This document shows, piece after piece, positions 1 to 11,156 of a DNA stretch of 64,000 nucleotides. Position 1 is the first letter of the stretch, and each line of letters opens with the position of its first letter. Location of the stretch: contig NC_087066.1 in the NCBI RefSeq assembly GCF_963678635.1, positions 15,107,171-15,171,170 of the forward strand, read 5' to 3'. A program made the position numbers and the translations under genes. The notes below the pieces were generated by a model. That model ran no database searches, was not told the DNA's origin, and saw nothing but the letters and a program-made list of their open reading frames with translations. This stretch comes from Symsagittifera roscoffensis (Eukaryota > Xenacoelomorpha > Acoela > Convolutidae).

Positions 1-1
1 A

Positions 2-3000
2 CTCATGAAGCGGATCCCCAACATTAAATTTAAGGACATCGCGAGACATCCTTTAGATGTTACTTATGTCGATTATAACAAGAAACCAATTAAACTGTTT
101 GGTTCTCTGGAAATCCCTATTGCATCGAAGGGATGGAAGATTGATAAGGCGTGTTTCTTGGTTTCCGAAAATCGTACCCGAAACTTACTTGGTTTGAACC
201 TTCATGAGAAGTTAGGAATTGAAACGGTGCAACGCAGACCGGCAGAAGTTAGTTACGCCGAGGAAGATGAGGAATTGGATCCGACCTCAAAATTCTGGAG
301 GAACCACTTTGTCAACAGGTACCCTAATGTATTCAGCAGACTGGGGAGGTCTAAAAACCATAAAGTATTCACAAATTTTAAAGACCCGTTGGTGCCCAGA
401 CAAGTTAAAGGCCGAAAAGTCCCTATACATTTGCAAGATCGGGTCACGGCTGAGATCAAAAAGTTGATTAAAGACAAGCACATTGAAAAGTTAGAAAAGT
501 GTACAACGGATCATTTCATTGCACCCATAGTCCTAACAGCAAAGAAAGATGGGTCTATAAAACTCGCACTGAATGCTAAACCTATGAATGCCCAAATCTG
601 GCAAAACAAATATCAAATGCCTAATATGCATGAATTGATTGACTCGGCGGCTCAAATTATAACTAAAGACACACCTGGGGAGGTGTGGTTTACTTCTCTT
701 GACCTTAAATACGCTTTCAGTCAATTACCTTTATCGGAACTAACCAGTAGTCATTGTAACTTTAGTATTTTGTGCGGAGAGGCAACAGGCACATATCGAT
801 TCAAGACTGGTTTCTACGGACTGACGGACATGCCTACGGAATTTCAGAAAGCGATGGACTGTACGTTACAAGGATTAGAGGGTGTCATATGTTACCTTGA
901 TGATATACTGGTTGTCACTAAAGGAAGAGTTGAAGACCATAATGTACTAGTCGAAAGAGTCATGAGTCGATTGGATGAAGAAGGATGGGCGTTGAAACTT
1001 AGTAAATGTGAGTTTTCAGTTAATAAACTAGTCTGGTTAGGGTACGAAATCGATGAAAACGGTTACGCCCCGAAATTCTCAAAAATAGAGGCAATCAAAT
1101 CCCTGTTGCCACCCAAAACTCTTAAACAGTTGAGATCGTTTATGGGTACACTCAATCATCTCCAACGCTTCATACCGGATTTGCACAAATACACAGTCGC
1201 ATTTAGAGCTTCGCTAAAAGCGGAGAATAAGAAATCCTTTCTGTGGGGGGAAGAGCAAACTATTGCGTTTCAAAAGATCTTAAACCTCATCGCAAACATC
1301 CCTAATTTGTTTCACTACGATGCTTCGAAAGCTTCACGTCTTAAATGCGATGCCAGTCATAGCGGGCTGGGGGCCTGTTTGGAACAAGAAGTCGAGCCAA
1401 ATGTTTGGGCCCCGATTGCGTTTGCTTCTAGGTTTCTAAACTCCGCGGAAATCAAGTATAGTACCAATGAGTTAGAGCTTCTGGCTATTGTATGGTCGTG
1501 CGAGCATTTCCGTACCTATTTACTTGGTACACGATTTGTTATTCTGACCGATCATAAGGCCATCATTTCCGCCCTCAATGAAACGTATGGTAAAAAATCT
1601 TATCAGTCACGACTCTCTCGCTGGGCGGACCGCCTCATTCCGTTCGATTATCACATTGAACATATACCCGGTTCTTCTCTAGGCATCGTCGACTATTTGT
1701 CTAGATACCCGACTTTTGAAGCACCGTTGCCATCGTCGCATGACGAATTATTCGTCATTAAATCTATTCAAGCTTTTCATAATGCTTTAAATTTGATTAG
1801 TACTCGGTCTAAACCTCAAATAGTGCCGGTGGGGCATATTTCACAGTATAACGAGTTCCGACCAATCAGATCGCTTGGTGAAATTGGAGGCAACATTAGC
1901 TACCTCTTAACTCATACAACAGACCAATCAACGTTCGATTCATCTGACCAATCATACTGTTTCAAACAGTTCAGTTCGTTGCCGCATGAGGGCGTCACAA
2001 ACTGTACTCAATCTGTCAACCAATCCCAAAAGGATATGCAAATTAATCATCGTTACTTCTCGCCACTAGAGGGCGTCAGTTCATGCTCTCAGTCAACCAG
2101 CCAATCATATTCTCGTATGCAAAAACGTGAGCATTTAACATCGCCGCGAGAGGTCGACGTTTCATGCTCTGGTACTCTCGACCAATCACAGCACAGTATG
2201 CAAATGAGATACGCTAAACCAAAAGTTTTGGCTCAAACTCATTGTCCCCGACCTTACAACTTAGAAATCAGTTACGATATGGATACTTCAAATAATCTCT
2301 CTCAAAATACTACTCTTAACTCTACTCTAAATAACTCTACTAATACTGTTGACTTTGTAAATACTACGATTGAACAAACAAATCTCCTTAATTTTGTCGA
2401 GAACTTTTCTACAAGTTCCCCTAACTTTCGCACCTCCAGTCAAATAAGACCTAAGATGTCTACAATTCGCCCTCTGGATCGCCCGAGCCGTATTGATCAA
2501 ATACGTTCCCGGAACATTGCCCGACTGAGACATTCTCGAGAACGATTCGTGGTCACTAGAGGACAGACTACGCAAAAGGCCCTCACTCAGTTCCTGGATA
2601 AGTGTCGGAGGCAGCGGTTGACAAGGCGGGCCAGAAGAGGAAATGTACTTCGAATGGGGGTTAATGCTATCAACAACCACAAACCGCTAGTTACTCAGGA
2701 CAAGAAGAAGGTGGTCGGATTGCCAGGACTATTTGATGTGGATCTGCTGGGAGAACTGACAGGGGAAGACCCGTTCCTCGGACCGATGAGGACTGCAATA
2801 ATTAATAAGGATGTACAATCCTTTAACAAACTGGGGACCTACATGGCCCAATTCTGGACAAAAGCGGCGGTAGTAAACAACTGTGTACTGATAGACAACA
2901 AACTAGCCATTCCCGAACAGTTACGTAGTGCTATCCTGACCCGACTGCATCGATCGCACCCAGGCCAAGCAGCCATGATGGACGCATCGGAATATATTTG

Positions 3001-4957
3001 GTGGCCATTTCTTAACCGCCAAATTGTCAACGTTTGCGAAAAGTGCCCGGAGTGTACTCTTTTTGGTAAGAACATCAAAACTTCTGCGACCTATAACTCA
3101 GCTAAGCCGTTACCAACTTTGTCAGCCCCGAATCAAGAATTGCAACTTGATTTCGCGGGTCCGTTGGTAGATGATAAGAAGGGGAAAATCTACATTTTAG
3201 TCGCTATAGATCGTTTTTCTAAATTTCCCTCGGTGATGTTAACTAAATCAACCAGTGCGAAAAAAATAGTCAAATTTTTGCGATCATATATTCGTAATCA
3301 TGGCATACCAGAAAGCATTAGGACGGATCACGGATCTGGTTTTCATTCTGACGTCGTTAAAGAATTTTGCAAAATGAGAGGTATTAAACACATCCTCACA
3401 GCGGTGGGGGATCATCGGAGTTGTGGGCTGGTGGAGAGATCGATCCAGACCATAAAACGGAAGTTAGGAACAGAAAATTTAGATCCTAATTTTACTAATC
3501 TGAAGTCAACTTTACAACAAATTATCGACGATATTCGAAAAACTAAGCATTCTACGTTAAAAGTATCTCCGTTTGAGTTACACTTTGGGAGGAAACCTAA
3601 TACTGAGTTTTCATTAGCACGTGATAATGTTGTTCATTCCCCTACTTCAGCGCAAGGACTTGAAAGGAACCTCCTAACTCCGGAGCAACGGTCAAGCCAG
3701 GATTACAGCCGCGATAGGGCTAAAGTGGTACCCAGAGGATCCTCACACAGCCCAGAAATCCCACTTAAGTTCAAGCCACTCTTTGGCGTGGGTGAGCGTA
3801 TCGCGGATAGTCAACCGTATAAAGCCCTGGAGAACCTTGCAAAAGCAGCTAACACCTGGAAGCAGTGGAAACGAAATGTGCCCCCACAGCAAGGCCAGAA
3901 TCTTCTCCGTGAATTGGCGGCTCGTAATAGCGACCTTGCAAACTCGCTCAAGACAGGGATCACAAAGGGAACCCTACGCTTCTACGACAACGCCCGTGAT
4001 ACGTCCGCTCCAGCACTCTCGCATTCACAGAGATTGAACGTGTCGTCCTCTTCGAGGCCTAAAAGACTCTCAAAAACACGTAAATTAGAAAAATTAGTTT
4101 TACAAGATCCTCTAAGAGTCAAAATCTTTCGGAAAGTCCTTGATCGAAATTCGGGAAAGCCTCTGTTCAAATTAGCAAAAATCAAGATTACTCGTGTTAC
4201 GGATCATACTTACATTACCGACAAAGGAAAAGTTTATCGGAAAAATCACATAAGCCTAAGACATAATTTTAATCTCCCTAAGATTTCAGCTACGCCTGGC
4301 ACAGTGGGAGAACGTTTGCAACGACGAATTGCTCCTCGGCCTCAATCTCAACCAGCTACCACTTCAGCTACAAGGCAGTCAATTGAACCTTCGAAGGGTA
4401 AGGTGATTGACTTAACAGCAGAGTCGTCGAGCGAGGACTCATTGATCACTGGCCCCCAGCTCAAATTAGTGGAGGCACCGGTTTCAACGCCTCAAGGATT
4501 GGCTCCCGTGATCGCTACTTCAACCACTCCGATTGTCGATCCTTCAACTCACCCTGGCTTAACACCTACTTCAGGGGCGGTAACACCAGCCCAGGATCTG
4601 CAACAGACTTCAGACAAGTTCCCTCAGACTGCGACAGAGGATTCTGCAAATACTGGCAACACGGAGGTTGACAATCATACCTCTCAATCTTCAAGCGAGT
4701 TTCGGTCATCTAATCGGTCTAAGAAACCAACGAGGTTTTACGGAGATCCTCTTCGCCATTCAGTTAAGAGTGTAACTGAATCGGACCCTGCGGAGTTTTC
4801 GTCACAGCGACACAACGCTGATCAAACTGCTACGCCACTCGCCAGCCAAGTTACTACGCCATTCACCCCCATTGTTCGGAAAGTGCCGTTTCCTAGGACT
4901 AAGGAGCAAACTACTCCGTTTAAGAAAACGAGAACGGAAGAGCATGATAAACTTTAA
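2..4957 (+). CDS. Ty3/gypsy pol polyprotein, 5' end outside window
   Basis: This frame runs uninterrupted from the window edge, so the ATG at position 5 is probably internal to a gag-pol frame. Counting from that ATG, residues 1-80 are the C-terminal half of a retropepsin-like protease; its catalytic D-T/S-G lies upstream of the window. Reverse transcriptase follows with LDLKYAFSQ near 231 and the catalytic YLDD near 297. RNase H shows KCDASHSGLG near 447 and LTDHKA near 513. A linker of several hundred residues follows. The integrase has an HHCC zinc region (HRSHPG near 980, CEKCPEC near 1011) and catalytic acids in QLDFAGP (near 1048), IRTDHGSG (near 1107) and LVERS (near 1142). A long Ser/Thr/Pro-rich tail ends at TAA. 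With about 5 kb free of stops and all visible catalytic motifs present, it looks young. The family assignment is secure; the lineage within Ty3/gypsy is not. Confidence 0.93.
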   Translation, partial: LMKRIPNIKFKDIARHPLDVTYVDYNKKPIKLFGSLEIPIASKGWKIDKACFLVSENRTRNLLGLNLHEKLGIETVQRRPAEVSYAEEDEELDPTSKFWRNHFVNRYPNVFSRLGRSKNHKVFTNFKDPLVPRQVKGRKVPIHLQDRVTAEIKKLIKDKHIEKLEKCTTDHFIAPIVLTAKKDGSIKLALNAKPMNAQIWQNKYQMPNMHELIDSAAQIITKDTPGEVWFTSLDLKYAFSQLPLSELTSSHCNFSILCGEATGTYRFKTGFYGLTDMPTEFQKAMDCTLQGLEGVICYLDDILVVTKGRVEDHNVLVERVMSRLDEEGWALKLSKCEFSVNKLVWLGYEIDENGYAPKFSKIEAIKSLLPPKTLKQLRSFMGTLNHLQRFIPDLHKYTVAFRASLKAENKKSFLWGEEQTIAFQKILNLIANIPNLFHYDASKASRLKCDASHSGLGACLEQEVEPNVWAPIAFASRFLNSAEIKYSTNELELLAIVWSCEHFRTYLLGTRFVILTDHKAIISALNETYGKKSYQSRLSRWADRLIPFDYHIEHIPGSSLGIVDYLSRYPTFEAPLPSSHDELFVIKSIQAFHNALNLISTRSKPQIVPVGHISQYNEFRPIRSLGEIGGNISYLLTHTTDQSTFDSSDQSYCFKQFSSLPHEGVTNCTQSVNQSQKDMQINHRYFSPLEGVSSCSQSTSQSYSRMQKREHLTSPREVDVSCSGTLDQSQHSMQMRYAKPKVLAQTHCPRPYNLEISYDMDTSNNLSQNTTLNSTLNNSTNTVDFVNTTIEQTNLLNFVENFSTSSPNFRTSSQIRPKMSTIRPLDRPSRIDQIRSRNIARLRHSRERFVVTRGQTTQKALTQFLDKCRRQRLTRRARRGNVLRMGVNAINNHKPLVTQDKKKVVGLPGLFDVDLLGELTGEDPFLGPMRTAIINKDVQSFNKLGTYMAQFWTKAAVVNNCVLIDNKLAIPEQLRSAILTRLHRSHPGQAAMMDASEYIWWPFLNRQIVNVCEKCPECTLFGKNIKTSATYNSAKPLPTLSAPNQELQLDFAGPLVDDKKGKIYILVAIDRFSKFPSVMLTKSTSAKKIVKFLRSYIRNHGIPESIRTDHGSGFHSDVVKEFCKMRGIKHILTAVGDHRSCGLVERSIQTIKRKLGTENLDPNFTNLKSTLQQIIDDIRKTKHSTLKVSPFELHFGRKPNTEFSLARDNVVHSPTSAQGLERNLLTPEQRSSQDYSRDRAKVVPRGSSHSPEIPLKFKPLFGVGERIADSQPYKALENLAKAANTWKQWKRNVPPQQGQNLLRELAARNSDLANSLKTGITKGTLRFYDNARDTSAPALSHSQRLNVSSSSRPKRLSKTRKLEKLVLQDPLRVKIFRKVLDRNSGKPLFKLAKIKITRVTDHTYITDKGKVYRKNHISLRHNFNLPKISATPGTVGERLQRRIAPRPQSQPATTSATRQSIEPSKGKVIDLTAESSSEDSLITGPQLKLVEAPVSTPQGLAPVIATSTTPIVDPSTHPGLTPTSGAVTPAQDLQQTSDKFPQTATEDSANTGNTEVDNHTSQSSSEFRSSNRSKKPTRFYGDPLRHSVKSVTESDPAEFSSQRHNADQTATPLASQVTTPFTPIVRKVPFPRTKEQTTPFKKTRTEEHDKL
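1976..2218 (+). repeat. Three 81-bp (27-residue) in-frame repeats in the pol linker
   Basis: Three adjacent units of 81 bp start at about 1976, 2057 and 2138. Each carries GAGGGCGTCA or a variant and a (N/D/S)QS-rich segment ending near a Met. The period keeps the reading frame, so the gypsy polyprotein has three 27-residue Ser/Gln-rich repeats between RNase H and integrase. I recognise no domain in them. Each unit also contains a CCAATC motif, probably a by-product of encoding NQS/DQS. Confidence 0.7.
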
Positions 4958-5078
4958 AAACTTTGTAAACTCTGCCATACTAGCCTATTGACTAGGTTAT
5001 TCTCTTACCCATTCCGGTGCTTATTTTCTCTCATCTTCCTGCCTGATCCAAAATTTATACTAAGATAAATTTTTTTCT

Positions 5079-5089
5079 AGAGGGGGAAG
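5079..5089 (+). other. Polypurine tract of the gypsy element
   Basis: The purine run AGAGGGGGAAG lies 122 bp after the pol stop and directly precedes TGTCATGAGG, the probable LTR start. In LTR retrotransposons this is the plus-strand primer site. The second gypsy element in the window has the same arrangement at 34936-34944. Confidence 0.75.
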
Positions 5090-5395
5090 TGTCATGAGGC
5101 GACCTTCGGTACCTCATTATATTCTATTTACTTATGTATTGTCTTATCTAACTATATCTTATTTATTTACTTATAGTGCAGTAAATTGATTCAAGGACAA
5201 ATCTCACCAGCCAATTCGTTTGTCACTTGAGTTTTGGAAGCGGTCACTTGCGAGAGCCTTAAGTGTGAATTCAAGTCAGAAAACAATATACCTTTAAAAC
5301 TATACATTCAATTCTGGATTCGATAATCATTTATTCGTTACTTTATTCTATCTATATATTTATCATATCTAATTCTATATCTGGATTTTATAACA
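5090..5395 (+). repeat. Putative 3' LTR of the first gypsy element
   Basis: The LTR begins TGTCATGAGG right after the polypurine tract, matching the TGTCATACTT start of the other element's 3' LTR. The right boundary is a guess, the CA of TTATAACA at 5395. The 5' LTR is outside the window, so it cannot be confirmed by pairing. No gene is visible inside. Confidence 0.5.
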
Positions 5396-5525
5396 TCTTT
5401 TTCCCTACTCAAACTGAGGGAAATCTCAATGGTGAAAAAAAACTCAAAAAGTCGCAAAATATCCTATGAAACAGAATGAAACTCATGGAAAACATCCATG
5501 AGTAAAATTCAGGCATCTGAAGTAC

Positions 5526-5923
5526 CAGCAGATTTAGGGGGCGTGGGCGGGGTCTGGCGGATGCCCCCTCTCAGGGATTCGACCCCATGCTGACCCAAAG
5601 GGTCCCCCTTTTGTACTGATTTGAAAAATCCATTTTTGGCTGACTGAATCTGAAATGATTCTATGAAAAATCTAATGAACTTCAGTGGGAGCGCGTGCTG
5701 AACAAACGCACTTTTTAGGTGAAAATTTTCCAAAAAGTGTCTAAAACGCTTTTTTGGCCTGTTTTTTCAAAAACTTACCGGTGGCGCAGAAAAATTGGTC
5801 AAAAAGACCCTTTTACAGCGATTGAAATGAGAGCTCAGAAAATCTATTTGTTCGACCTTAAAAAACGTCAACAAATTTTTGAAAATCCAACCCCTCCTCA
5901 AGATAACCCTAGATCCGCCCCTG
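5526..5923. mobile_element. hAT-type MITE, old copy
   Basis: This is a degenerate member of the CAGGGGCGG-ended family whose best copies are at 39785-40167 and 58959-59381. The right end is intact (AGATCCGCCCCTG). The left end reads CAGCAGATTTAGGGGG with a deletion. Shared landmarks include GGGATTCGACCCC, AAAGGGTCCCCCTTTTGTAC and a GTGGCGCAGAAA block. No 8-bp duplication survives. It has no coding capacity. Confidence 0.7.
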
Positions 5924-6659
5924 ATTTGAATATTGAAATTTTGTGGATAAAAAAAAAGCGCAAACATCGGATCTTTGAGTTGCGTGGATAGGCATCAGGG
6001 GAAAAAAATCAAGAAATAATCGAGATTTTGCTCAAACATAGCCACGGAAGGTGTAGAATATACCAAGTAGTCACTTCTTTCTGTTAGGTCTCAAAGTACT
6101 TTTAGCCAATCAAATGCCAAGCATTTGCTGAAAAAAGTAAACTTTTTTTCTCTTTTTTTTCTCCTAATTTCATGCACAAATTTTTTCAAATTTTAAAAAC
6201 CCCATTCAAAACCAACGATGAATTGAACTAAAACAAGCATTTCTTTTTGCTTTCAGCCATTTTGCAGATAAGTTTTCCGTCAGATAAAATAAAACTGGAA
6301 AAATCACGACGTGTCAGGAAGTTCTCTGCCGTTTCTTAGCTATTAAAAACTTTGCTTCAAACGAGCCATGAAATGATTGGGAGTTACCAACAATTACGTT
6401 TTTAACGCTCATTGGTAATCTTAATTTTTTTTATAATCCTATCAAAAATAATCATGGATTAGGCAGAGAGAAACCATTTTTTTGAATTTCCCAATACGTT
6501 TTTTCCGACTCTGAACTAAATCATATTAAAATTTTGTTTTTACTGAAAGTTTTTTCATTTTCATTTAAAAGAAGTTGTATCCATTTGACAAAAAAACAGC
6601 ATAAGTTAAATTTATTAAAACTCATAATAACTGTTGTTTCTGTACGATTCTCAGAGGAT

Positions 6660-6815
6660 CTATGACAAGCTATCTAGCCTGTCTAAGCGTTATCCGTTTT
6701 TTTTGCTTCCCTAAATTCCATACTGAGTTTTTTTGTGGAGTGAAGCTCTTTGTTGCAACGCAAGGCCGTTTTTTTGGTTCTAGAACTTTTAAGTGGGACT
6801 AGAGTGTTCAATTTT
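6660..6815. repeat. Dispersed repeat related to 36140-36300
   Basis: This segment shares GAGTGAAGCTCTTTGTTG, GCAACGCAAGGCC and GGTTCTAGAACTTT-like blocks with the stretch just left of the tRNA-like head at 36380-36437. It is therefore probably a fragment of the same retroposon body. The rest of 5924-6891 is AT-rich, and I see no gene in it. Confidence 0.4.
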
Positions 6816-6891
6816 TCAGACCTGAAAAGAATTCAAGAGCTTTTTAGTTGTTTTTGTTTTTTAACTTCAAAACTGATTTTAGGGGACAAGG

Positions 6892-6897
6892 AGGGTA
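6892..6897. other. Left target-site duplication AGGGTA
   Basis: AGGGTA directly precedes the terminal AGTAGTATAGG. The same six bases follow the other terminus at 26874-26879. The 6-bp length is the value known for Maverick/Polinton elements. Confidence 0.85.
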
Positions 6898-6948
6898 AGT
6901 AGTATAGGTTGGGGCAGTTCAGCCGGGGGGGGGGGTGTGGCGACCCCC

Positions 6949-7247
6949 ATGTATTAACATAGGCTATAGACTATCCGGTCGCCACCCTATGTATTAACAT
7001 AGGCTATAGATTTCCCAATGTATTAAGATAGGGAATAGGTTTCCCAATGTATTAAGATACGAGGTTTCAGATGGTAAGATGGTAAGTTTCAGAAAAATTT
7101 TTGGCGCCCGATCTTACCATGTTTTAAGATAGTGTTTAGATTTCCCATGTATTAAGATAGTGTATAGATATCCCTATGTATAAGGATTAGAAATTCCTTG
7201 TATTAACATAGGGAATAGATTTCCCAATGTATTAAGATAGGGAATGG
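6949..7247. repeat. Subterminal stem-loop repeats, left arm
   Basis: About nine units spaced mostly 29-31 bp apart carry ATGTATTAASATAGG followed by a variant of GWATAGATTTCC. In the best units CTATGT-ATTA-ACATAG forms a 6-bp stem with a 4-base loop. Starts lie near 6949, 6989, 7018, 7047, 7118, 7147, 7175, 7199 and 7228. The position just inside the terminus suggests binding sites for a transposition or replication protein; that role is inferred. A single extra copy sits in the interior near 16142. Confidence 0.75.
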
Positions 7248-10223
7248 TAAGGTTTCAGTGTGATGGTAAGAAAATAGTAAGAAAAACGGTATTTTTTGGA
7301 TTTTGTGTGGAAATGTCTAGTTTTTTCGCAAAAATCTCGGCATGCGTTATGTAATTCTTGAGTGTTACATGTAGAATGTGCAATGAAGAGAATATGTTTC
7401 TTGGTTCGTGGTAAGTCCATGGTAAGATGTGCAAAAATTTGGAAATGCTTATAAAAAAAATTGATATTTTTTCAAAAAACTTCAAAACACGATAGGATTT
7501 GATATAATTTTATAATAATAACTATTTTATTAGATGATCCTTTTTTAGAAACTGTACTAAATCTAGCTTAAACTATGCTGAAAGCTACTAAAATTTTAAA
7601 AAAAATTTCAAGTTTTTGGAAAAAATTGCAAAAATTTCAAGTATTTGGAAAAAATTGCCAAAATTTTAAGTATTTGGAACAAACTGCAAAATTTTGGAAA
7701 AAATTGCAGAAATCTCATAATTTTGGCTAATGTATTGTTGTTTTTGATCTAATTTTAAACATACTTTTTCGTATTGATTTTAAAAATAAGCTAAGATTGT
7801 ATTTTAATTGGCATTATGTTGAGACAATGATACAAAATTTTGAATAAAAAAATGACTTTTTCCACAATTTTTTCTCAATACATTGAAATACAATGAAGTT
7901 TACCTTAATTTGAGCTAAAAACTTGGTTATACAATGCTCTAAACACTGAAAAGAAGGTTCATAGTAGCAGAATCAATATTGAAACTTCCGGAAAACAGTG
8001 AAATTAGTCGTAATTTTTGAAAAGGTAAAATGAAAGTTAATCAAATTTACATGAAATTTTCCATTTCGAACTTTTTATTTTGGTTTTTAACTAATTGTTT
8101 TTGTCCAGTTCAGGGATGATTTTTAGGAATCTCAATTCAAATGAACATTAAGCGCAATATTCTATGAAATTTTTAAATCAAACTCCATGATTCAACTCCT
8201 CCTCACTTTTTTCTCATTGAATTACCCAAATTTGTACAAAATTTAAAACTTGTGAGAAATTTTTTATGTTAAAATTTAGAAATTTTAGATTATCGATAAA
8301 AAATGAACAGTTTATTGCTAAAATTGTTTAAAATGGGATAAATGTTTCTCAAAAATTTATTCGATATTGGGTCAAATTCAACAAAAACTTCTTCATAACT
8401 GATGATTATCTCTCTGTTGCTTCTCTCTAAGATTTTCCGTAGAGTTTTTCCAGGTTTTAAAGTTATTTTTGCTTTCTGTTTAATACATGTTTTCGCTATT
8501 GAACACACCCTACTAGAAAATTTAGTCAAAACTGGAGTATTTAGGAGGAAAATAGTATCAATTGAACGAATAATTTGCTGGCAGAGATGAAATTAGAACT
8601 GATACCGTATGATTATTGCAAAAAAAAATGTTAATATCTTCCTCAAGATTCCCCTGTTCAGTTGCTATCGTAAACTATTTAAGCAAAAATACACATTTTG
8701 GGATCAATAACTATCACTTATTTGCAAAATAGTTATTAACTCGCTTTTTTTCTTAAATTTTGACGGAAATTTTCTCAAAAATATCCAAGTGAGGAAGAAT
8801 TTGTGCTAGTTAAAGCATTCAAAAATATATGTACAAAATGAGAATATAAAGGTGTATTTTTACGATCTAAGAACAAATTAGGAGCAGCTCTATTAGTTAT
8901 AATCTGAAAATCTCCGGAAATACGCAAGAGAAACTAGTTCCTAACATATACAATATAAAAACTTCTGAAAGAGCGAGTCTCAAAAAATTGATTTAGCAAA
9001 GCAAATCAAGGTGCAAACTGGAACAATTGTGTAAGTTTCCGATTTATATTAAGAAAAAACTCTATTTAGTAAAAATGTAGTAATGTATTGTATATAGTGT
9101 TGTATATTCTATGTAGTATTGTGTATGTATGTAGCAAGGAAAACCAGATCTTGAAAGCAAGTTATCGATTTAAGCTTTATGTATCTTCTTCCAAAAGATG
9201 TCGAATTGGGTTTGCTTCTCAAAAATTATCCTCAAAACATTTGGTCTTTCATAAAAAGTACCTAATATATCAAATGATAACAATTTTTTCTAATGAATTA
9301 CGCATAAATATAAGACTTTGAGAATTTTTATGTCGGATTTTTTCTCAAGATATACTTTATAAGCTAAATTTTAGTAAAATTATTTCAAATCTCCTAAGGA
9401 ATAAATTGAATTTCTATCTCATTTTAGCATTTTCTCAGTTTCTGCTTCATCTACTATCTACCAAATGAATCCAATTTGAGCAAATTTTTACTTGAAAAAT
9501 GAATTTTAGATGGAAAAATGTATCGTTTCAACGAACGTTCAATAATCCGAAGCTGAATTAATACCATAAATCCTTTACTAAAAAGCTTTAAAGAATTTTC
9601 TCAACCTCATAACTGTATAATGCTGTTTTAAATCTGAATTTCTCTTTAGACTAAATTTTTAGTTGGAATGATGTATATCATTATCTTGAAACTTTCAAAG
9701 TTTAGCAAAATATACATTTTTTCCAGGTCATTTATCAATTTCTTTTCTAAAATCATCAAAAAATCAATAGACTAACATAATTCTCAATAAGTCAAACCAC
9801 ATTATCTGCTTAAAAAGCTCTGCTCTATGAATACTTTTACAAGCACTAAACAAGGAAAACTTTAAAATAGTAACTACAAAAAACATTTCAATTAGTTGAT
9901 GTTTTCCAAATATCCAAGTTTTACAATTTTTAGGCGAATACTTAAATACTCATTAGCATATGTTATGCACTTTACTACAAATTTATCACAACAAAGTCTC
10001 CGCAAGCTTGCAACCAAGGGAGTTTTTACTGTTGATTAAAAGTTTTCGGATCAAGTTTCATGGAAAGCTTCACGACGATTTGAACTCGATTTTTGCTGTC
10101 TTTAACATCAATCAAAACCTTTGAATAAAAAATAAATGACAGTTCAGGTAATGTAATGAAAACACTGTATAACTACTGACTAGATTTGTTACAATTGCTG
10201 AGACTTTTCAGATTCGGTAAAAA

Positions 10224-10403
10224 CTAATAATCATAGTAATTTCTAAGTTTTTCAAAAAGTTCCTCGCTGCTATAAGTATAAAAATTACAGTAAGAACACT
10301 TCAAAACACCACATGTTCTACGATGTCTTGATGCATCTTTGTGAGTGTATTCCCTGCCACATTCAAGACATGCAACTCTTTCGTTTCTATTGAGTGAAGA
10401 CAT
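10224..10403 (-). CDS. Small C2H2-like zinc-finger protein, left arm copy 1
   Basis: A 59-residue protein starts at the ATG at 10403. Residues 12-34 contain C-L-E-C-G, then a His pair in HKDASRHRR, followed by a second C-S-Y-C at about 38-41. This looks like one C2H2-type finger plus a CXXC, rich in Lys/Arg in the first half and Glu/Tyr at the end. Such proteins bind nucleic acids; the target here is unknown. It is transcribed outward, toward the left terminus. Upstream, about 180-600 bp from the ATG, is an array of CTGATTGG boxes oriented with the gene. A copy with one change (Glu to Lys) lies at 13262-13441, and a frameshifted copy lies in the right arm at 21560. The ATG start, conservation in both arms and the promoter array make it a credible gene despite its size. 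Confidence 0.6.
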   Translation of the reverse strand: MSSLNRNERVACLECGREYTHKDASRHRRTCGVLKCSYCNFYTYSSEELFEKLRNYYDY

Positions 10404-10584
10404 CTCAATAATAATGAAAAATTAAATGGGAGATTTAAAATGTACCAAATTTTTAGACAAGGTGAGTTGAATAGCCTCAAAAAAATGAATAAAAGTAAAT
10501 AAAAACAGCAAACTTATTAACCAATTGTTTTCAACAAAAAGAAAATCAGAGTGGATATGCTATTTAGCCTAGCTGAAAAAAAAA

Positions 10585-11000
10585 TCATCCAATCTAACCA
10601 TGGAATTTTTAAAAGTATCAACCAATCAGAATCGAGCATTAATTACAAGGAAAATTTATCTTTTCTGATATCAACCAATCAGAATTGAGCTTCAATAGTC
10701 ATGTGATTTTCGACAAATTCAATGACCACCAATCAGAATTGAGCTTGAAAAGTCATGTAATTTTCAACAAATTCAATGTCAACCTATCAGAATTGAGCAT
10801 CAAAAGTCATGAAATTTTCAAGAAGTTTAATGTCAACCAATCAGAGTTGAGCTTCAAAATTCATGAAATTTTCAAGAAGTTTAATGTCAACCAATCAGAG
10901 TTGATCTCTTCTTCTCATGAAATTTTCAACAATTTTTTTAAAATTTGTAGATTTTGAGGATACTTTCACAGACATTATTTGTGTTAATAACCAATCAGAA
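10585..11000 (-). promoter_or_regulatory. CCAAT/Y-box array upstream of the C2H2 gene, copy 1
   Basis: A 54-bp unit is repeated about 4.5 times, with neighbours at similar spacing. Each unit has CCAATCAGA on the plus strand, which reads TCTGATTGG toward the minus-strand C2H2 gene. Sites lie near 10622, 10675, 10729, 10784 (mutated to CCTATCAG), 10838, 10892 and 10990, and a weaker CCAATCTA is at 10589. CTGATTGG is the inverted CCAAT (Y-box) core recognised by NF-Y in animals. Because 54 is a multiple of three, a 90-codon frame with 18-residue repeats is open across it, but that frame has no ATG, so I read the array as regulatory. Confidence 0.6.
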
Positions 11001-11156
11001 TGAAGTAATCACAGATTTTAAAAAACTTTGTAGATCAGAACCAGACTATGTTTATGAAACTTCTTAATCAATAAATTTTATTGAATTTTTCCAACATAAC
11101 TAAGATTTGAAATTTGATACCCTAGTGGGATAAATGAGATTTCTTGTCTAGTTTAT

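Noticed and set aside
1920-2190. CCAATC motifs inside the gypsy pol linker as a regulatory array
   Set aside because: They coincide with codons for NQS/DQS in an in-frame protein repeat, so coding explains them.
8290-8529. 79-codon frame conserved in both arms (also 23453-23692 and 25261-25500)
   Set aside because: All copies start with TTG, no in-frame ATG gives a sensible protein, and conservation is explained by the arms and the tandem duplication. Overlapping 62-codon antisense frames are equally conserved.
10685-10957. 90-codon frame with 18-residue repeats (also 13723-13995, 21114-21413)
   Set aside because: It arises because the CCAAT array has a 54-bp period. The left copies lack an ATG, and the array sits in a promoter position.
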